64,000 bases of DNA from Gordionus sp. m RMFG-2023 (taxonomy: Eukaryota > Nematomorpha > Gordioida > Chordodea > Parachordodidae): positions 7,261,985 to 7,325,984 of the forward strand of contig NC_088776.1 in the NCBI RefSeq assembly GCF_954871325.1, given 5' to 3'. How positions within the stretch are numbered: position 1 is the stretch's first letter; the number at the start of each line of letters is the position of its first letter. Positions 58,200 through 64,000 of this stretch are shown one piece after another. Under the pieces are notes generated by a model. The model did no database searches. It was not told the DNA's origin and was given only the letters and a program-made list of their open reading frames with translations. The position numbers were made by a program, and so were the translations under genes.

Positions 58200-61040
58200 C
58201 TATAAGAAAGGATTTAGCCTATAGGTTTCTGGTCATGTTGGTGCCCCTGATATTATAATAAACATTAAATATAAAAAACGATAACAGGAAAAAAACATTA
58301 AAAACATTCTTCAAAAGTTTAAATTTTTTTTTTCAAATTAGACCTCGGTGATGTAGTATAAAAAATAGAAATTTATAGGCCCTGAACCCGGCACGTAAAT
58401 ATCCTAGATGGAGGCCATAAAATTATATTAATTTCAAAAAAATTTGGACCGGGTTTTCAAGAGTATTGTAGAAACATGAACAGGACCAGACCCTAAAAAT
58501 AATATATTATTAAAACCTGGGTTGGGCCTGGGTATTTTAATTTAATATAATTGATCATTTTAACGATCATTTACTAATCGCATTTTCGAGTTTTTGGCAA
58601 AAATTTATTTAAAATAACAAAATTTTACAAATCCAGGAACCGTAAAAAGAATTTAAATTTTTTTTAAAAAAATAGTGAGAGGTAGGCAATGAGTTAAAAA
58701 ATAAAAATAAAAATTGTCCCAAATTTGAAAATAAAGATATTATTCGGGTCGTTCTATCTCAAAAATTTGACATCCTTATTAATAATTAATGATTAATACT
58801 AGGAGTAAAACAAATTTTATGTTTATTGAACCCGAGTTTCTAATTGAGTTGTGTATTTGGCCCATCAAATACATCGGTTAAGTGGTCGGCTTTGATATCG
58901 GGGTTGTAATTACTAGATAGTAATTGTGGGCAGCTGTATGGATATTTTTATTACTTGAATCGCTGATAAATGTTATTTACCGGTAAAATACAGCTAAATG
59001 TTCTTTATTTTTTTTTGATTATATATATAACACATAAGTATCATTCTGATAAAATCAGATAATATTATTAAGCAATTCAACTATTCAAAAAATTCTGTAT
59101 TTATAGTAGTTCTAATCAAAAAATTGAAATCAAAATGAAAATTATCTACTAGATTATGTAGCATAATTTAATTATAGAAGCAACACATTATATTATTTCT
59201 AATGATTATGATCAGTTGCTTATATAAAGGAAAGAAGGTCAAATCTAGCATTAAACCCCCCCTCCTTAATAATTTTTTATTTATTAATGAGACTTTATGA
59301 TATTTGAATCATAAAACAAAGGTTAAAAACCATTGAGAAAGCCCAAAATCAATGTATTACAAGGATTTTAATTTATAATATCCTTTGATTTTATAATTTC
59401 ATTATCAACATTTATTAGAATCCAATATCTAAAATTATATAATGCTGGATATTAGTAATTTAACTCTTATTTTTTTAGAAAAATTGGATCCAACTTTTCT
59501 AAAATAAAATTCTAGATACACCACTGATTAAAAATATTGCAACAACTGTAAATTTGCACAAGAACGCTTAAATCCATTCATCGTAAAAGAAACTCTTTCA
59601 CTATAAAAATATATAAAGAATAATTTTCTACTTATAAAGCCAGTAGTGTGTTTTGCAAATTTATGACATACTGTTCTAAGTAAAAAAAATCTATAGAAAC
59701 CAATATTTAACTTATCTATATAAAACCTCTATACCTCTATATAAGCCCAAAAAGCTATTATTTTCAACCAATATTTTTTCCTGAATATAAATATAATAAT
59801 ACCTTTTAGTATTTAACGCCAACTAACGAGAAAAATTATATACTTTTACAGACATATTTGACAATTATAGAATATATTACAGTTTATATTTTAATAAACT
59901 TTGCTAAATGGTTTTGATAATAAATATATGTAACAATTTGCATTCAATACCTTAACGCCATCTATTTTAAAATAGTATTGTTCAAAATCAAATATATTAT
60001 TATTCATCCAACAATAGATGTAATCTTATTAAATATCTTTTTTTCCTTCTAATTTTATGTGTTTTGAGGAAAGCTATTTCTTCCTTCTTTGTAAAACAAT
60101 TTTGTGTTAAATTTTTAATATACAAGTATATTTTTGATATTATTACAAACTACCATTATTTTAAGATATAATGTACCAATTAGATGTGGTGCAAGAATTT
60201 ATGTAAAATCTTAATTGCTTTCATCATATCACTCTGTTACAAAATGATTCATTTATAATATGGCATTCTTACCATATAATTAATTCAAGGTTCAATATAT
60301 TTGAATTTTTATTCTAAAGATTTTTACTGCTTTTGTTTTATTAATTTATATAACAAATTCTTATATGAGTTTAAATGGTAGGTGTCATGGCCATGACTAA
60401 AAATTAATCAGAATATATTATTTGTGTGGCTATGAATTTAAGATTATTACTCCTGCTGCTAAGAGCATTTAATTGTATTATTTAGATGAGCAATAACTGT
60501 CTAGTCATTTATATATCATTAAAAATGGAGGATAATCTTTTAGAAATTTAATGTTTCACAATAATTTTATCGATCATTTGAGCTTCCATAATGTCGTCTA
60601 GGTCTAACCACCATATAGTTTTATGATTTGGATTAGTCGTTTATATTATCTTCTACAAGAATTATTGATTTGGTTAGGTCTACAAATTTTTCCTTATTAG
60701 TCACTTTTATAAAACATTGTCTGAAATGTTAACACAATGTTATATTAGTTTAATGACCTATTGCCAATATAGGTAACTAAGAATTATATTGCCTTGTGTG
60801 GTTTTTAAAAACCATTATCAATTGAGGGTAACCTTTTTTTCACTTATAATTATTTAGGCAAAATATTTTTTTATATCCGCAATCGAAAATATTTAATCTT
60901 GTAATAAATGGATAAAATTTTGTATTAAAAAATATTATTTTTAGAAATGTCTTGTATTGTTTTATTTTCATTATTTGTATGCATAAACAAAATTTCAAAT
61001 TCAGAACACTATATTTTAATTTAAAAAGTATAATATATAA
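58200..61040. other. Right flank of the array, no gene seen
   Basis: Homology to the other units ends near 58200. Following DNA is AT-rich with G/C-rich debris at 58380-58540 (GGCCCTGAACCCGGC, GGTTGGGCCTGGG) that looks like eroded hAT ends. No open frame of note. Confidence 0.5.
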
Positions 61041-61700
61041 ATATAAAATCCGGCCGAAGGCCGGGCAAAAGTAGGCCGAAACAAGGGAGGTGTGGGGGGA
61101 CTCCCATATAATGTTTTTTTTAGTTGATCCCCCTGAGATTGTAAAGGCTATGACAACACCTACTCCCCTAACCTGCCCCTTAAATGCCTACCTTCTACCC
61201 AGCGTCTACATAACAGGATTTTCACTGGATGCAAACCCCCTTCAAAAACCTTTGCCTACCCCCCTAAAAAATTTCCGCCATCTGGCGGCGGTGTCTCTTT
61301 ATTATTATTTTTACCAATTTAAGTTATTGTACTCTTTTCAAAGAATTTATAAAGGATAACTTAAATTAATCTAATTTTGTGAATATAAAGAATTTATTTT
61401 TTAGATAATAAGGAAAACAATGTGTATGATTGTTTGCAATATATAGATTTGGTCGATGAATTGTATTATAATAATTCAATAATAAAAGTATTAATTTTTA
61501 CAGCAATAAATTTTATCCTATTTCATCTCAACATTTAATAGATAACCCCCAAAAAAATTTCTCCTACCCCCATTAAAGCAGCCTTCCCCCTCAAAAAATA
61601 GGATGCAAACTGTTCCTACCCCTCCCGCTCATGTAGACGCTACCTCTACCCCTTTCAAAAAATTTCAAAGCAAAATGCGCCTATCCCGCCCCCTCTCGCG
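61040..61700. repeat. C-rich dispersed repeats in the right flank
   Basis: Less AT-rich than the surroundings, with repeated CCTACCCC, AAAAAATTTC and GCAAAC phrases at 61130-61290 and 61550-61690, and CCGGCCGAAGGCCGGGC near 61050. A plus-strand frame at 61090-61359 is Pro/Leu-rich and looks like chance coding. Homologous to the fragment at 16036. Confidence 0.45.
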
Positions 61701-61718
61701 TTACCAATACCTGCAGAA

Positions 61719-61860
61719 CCGATATTATCCGTGCAAATGGGATCTGTGGCCATAGATACAAAATGAGGCAAATCAAGGAGCTAAGAAAGAACCATACAAA
61801 TAATTTAATGGTGGTTCAACAAATCATTCGAATTCTTGAAAAATTAATAAAAGGAAAATA
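61719..61860 (+). CDS. Unidentified short open frame
   Basis: TDIIRANGICGHRYKMRQIK followed by a Lys/Ile/Leu-rich helix-like stretch ending EKLIKGK and TAA. Possibly the tail of a broken gene or element; it lies beside C-rich repeats. No family recognised. Confidence 0.15.
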
Positions 61861-62243
61861 ATTATTGATGTCTGGTGGTGGTGGAGAAAATAACTGCATT
61901 GGGAAATTGGAGCGAAGACAACAAAGAGGGGTATAGTTACTTAAAGCAGGTAGGTCTTGTATATAAAATCCATTATAAGCAATCATTTTTTCAGGTTATG
62001 ATATTTTTATTGGAGTTATTTTGATTATTATTTGTTAAATGTCGGCTTGTTATAATGTAGATATCGCATGATTCCTTTGTCTCAAAAAAAGAAATGAATG
62101 AAGTTTTATAATTACTTCATTTTTTTAACATTATATTTTTTTTGAAAGTTATTTTGCTGACCAATAAATGAGCGTTTTAATGAGATCTAGTTTCCAGTGT
62201 AATTTAAATCTATTTTAGAGTCTATGTTGTAGAGTTGTGACAT

Positions 62244-62477
62244 TTAAGCGGTGTTTATAGATATTATTATTAGATCTATATCTTCTATTGTTCCTAGAAG
62301 CCGTTGTACCAGTTTTTCTTCCTTATGTGTTCCCATATATTCTGAAATAAATATCACCCTTGAATTAATACTAGTTCTTTCCATTCCTCCTTTATTCCTA
62401 TATATTGGATTGTCCTTGAAGTCATATAATTCTGCCTTTTTTTTATTAGCAGGAGAAGCCTTGCACCTATTACATTC
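62244..62477 (-). CDS. Unidentified open frame, about 78 codons, no Met at its start
   Basis: Runs from just after a stop to TAA at 62244-62246. It begins ECNRCKASPANKKKAELYDF, with a CxxC pair and many Lys, and ends GTIEDIDLIIISINTA. Composition is more protein-like than other frames nearby. It could be an exon of a host gene or a transposon fragment. No family recognised and no splice sites confirmed. Confidence 0.25.
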   Translation of the reverse strand, partial: ECNRCKASPANKKKAELYDFKDNPIYRNKGGMERTSINSRVIFISEYMGTHKEEKLVQRLLGTIEDIDLIIISINTA

Positions 62478-62756
62478 CTAATGACTAGTCTCTTATTAAT
62501 TATCATCTCATCTGTTACCAGGGATGTATTACGAAGGGGGTTACCGGAAGAGGGCTAAGCCCAACCGCTAATTTTTAAATATTTTTAGCCCCCTTTCCAA
62601 ATTTTGAGAAGGGAGGCTCTCCGCCAAAAAATTTCAAAAGTGGTAAATATTAATTTCCTTTTAGTCATAAATTATAATTTTCTCATAATTTTTTTTATAA
62701 CCAGATAAAGTTTTTATAGCTTAGAAGATAGAGAAACAAAAAGTTTTATTTTTCCA

Positions 62757-62831
62757 TATTTTTATTTTTATTTTTATTTTTATTTTTATTTTTATTTTTA
62801 TTTTTATTTTTATTTTTATTTTTTATTTTTA

Positions 62832-62862
<31 letters not shown>

Positions 62863-63215
62863 TTTATTTTTATTTTTATTTTTATTTTTATTTTTATTTT
62901 TATTTTTATTTTTATTTTTATTTTTATTTTTATTTTTATTTTTATTTTTATTTTTATTTTTATTTTTATTTTTATTTTTATTTTTATTTTTATTTTTATT
63001 TTTATTTTTATTTTTATTTTTATTTTTATTTTTATTTTTATTTTTATTTTTATTTTTATTTTTATTTTTATTTTTATTTTTATTTTTATTTTTATTTTTT
63101 ATTTTTATTTTTATTTTTATTTTTATTTTTATTTTTATTTTTATTTTTATTTTTATTTTTATTTTTATTTTTATTTTTATTTATTTTATTTTTATTTTAT
63201 TTTTATATTTATTTC
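62757..63215. repeat. (ATTTTT)n hexanucleotide array
   Basis: About 430 bp of near-perfect ATTTTT units with a few one-base slips, degenerating at the right end. On the minus strand it is (AAAAAT)n just past the 3' end of a LINE. Confidence 0.95.
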
Positions 63216-63219
63216 ATAT

Positions 63220-64000
63220 TTTCATTTTATATTTATTATCAATTCGTTTATTTGAACGTATAAATAAAATCTATATTAAAATGGGACAAAAGGAATATGT
63301 ACAAAAAATTTAAAACAATGAACACCGGGGATGATATAAAGCGAGGAAAAAAATAATAAGTAGAAACGGTCTAGGATAGCTCTTTGGCTAGTAGACTACT
63401 ATTTAAGCTGATGTAGAGTGTTTGCTAATTTGAGATCCTCTCTTTTTGAAAAAAGCTAAGGCAGGTTTGCCGAAGGTGGCAAATGTGGAAATGATTGTAA
63501 TGAAATAATGGTCATTAATGATTTCTGTGTATTTCAAGGTTTTAAGCTGTTCCTTCTGGTCAATGATGTTGAGGGTCAATATATGAATAGTCCCATACCA
63601 ATAATTGGCCTCTCCTCCACGGAATTTGAGTGATTCCTTCAGGTCGTTTACCATCAGATCTGAAAAGACCCTGGGGTTTTAATATAGCTGGTATTTGTGC
63701 TAATTTCAAGGTATGTTTGATGATTGAATTCCTGTGTCTGATGAATCAATCATTGCAGGATAGACACTGTTTAGTCTTCCATTAGTGTCAACGGGCGAGT
63801 TGCAACCAGAGCAGATGTAAGGGAGGATGATTTAGTAATTTAGACGAATACTGATGGCGTAGGTAAATTCGGTGTTGGAAAGTTGAGGTTGAAGATTGAG
63901 AGAAGGAATGGCCTCGAGAAACTCATGCCCAGTACCATTGAGTAAGGAAGATAATAGGGTGCAATCAGTTCATTACAAAGAGAGTTTCAGCACAGCGAGC
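63220..64000 (-). mobile_element. LINE of the same family, 3' part, cut by window edge
   Basis: On the minus strand: CSGCNSPVDTNGR, FIRHRNSIIKHTLKLAQIP, LFRSDGKRPEGITQIPW, GQLLVWD, and then FATFGKPALAFFKKRGSQIS (frame 63403-63654). The pattern matches 27389-27766 but is better kept. PDG is PEG here. At least one frame break lies between the finger and the rest. The 3' side leads into the hexanucleotide array. Confidence 0.72.

Noticed and set aside
59320-59470. Plus-strand phrase EKAQNQCITRIL resembling the tail of a LINE RT
   Set aside because: Too short and interrupted, and no other RT motif lies nearby.
61090-61359. 89-codon Pro/Leu-rich frame
   Set aside because: Falls in the C-rich repeat, and its composition follows the repeat and not a protein family.

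Overview
The window is strongly AT-rich, intron-dense eukaryotic DNA, most likely from an invertebrate animal. This rests on split genes with short exons and GT-AG introns, homopolymer and microsatellite runs, and many decayed LINE, hAT, foldback and LTR elements. Caligid copepods and other arthropods with such genomes would fit, but nothing here fixes the species. No bacterial-style genes, CRISPR arrays, rRNA or tRNA genes were seen.

The backbone is a head-to-tail tandem array of three M13-family (neprilysin/endothelin-converting-enzyme-like) metallopeptidase genes, all on the minus strand. Gene 1 starts at 12507 and runs off the left edge (11 exons in view). Gene 2 (13818-35446) is complete, with about 18 exons, a coding length close to human neprilysin, and reading phases that agree at every junction except around one uncertain small exon. 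Gene 3 (41565-57469) has the same 18-exon layout, but a one-base deletion in exon 10 and a GC instead of GT donor after exon 7 suggest it is disabled. Homology between repeat units restarts at about 1, 20355 and 48140. The repeat boundary cuts through the genes, so the C-terminal exons of each gene lie in the unit to its left.

The predicted proteins start with a hydrophobic signal or anchor segment, followed by the extracellular M13 fold. They keep the zinc site (HEISH, GEDIAD) and the late HSP..R motif. They depart from the family at the Asn-Ala substrate motif (here Glu-Ala), at the Gly before HExxH (here Ser), at the strand between them, and in lacking the first N-terminal cysteine pair.

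Mobile elements sit in the introns and gene gaps, and the paralogous units give empty sites for dating them. There is a LINE family with a C-terminal zinc-finger/restriction-like domain, inserted before units B and C separated but absent from A. There are hAT remnants with 8-bp target duplications (9882-11264, 42724-43678, 36641-37446), a hAT-like foldback MITE family, and pogo-like MITEs beside a splice donor. The gap between genes 2 and 3 holds a three-layer nest: a foldback element with a hAT-like element in one arm and a Ty3-like LTR retrotransposon fossil at the tip of its palindrome.

From about 58200 to the right edge the array stops. This stretch holds old TE debris, C-rich dispersed repeats, an unidentified small open frame, a long hexanucleotide array, and the 3' part of another LINE of the same family. 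I found no convincing new multi-gene system. The most unusual content is the divergent peptidase cluster and the nested foldback structure.
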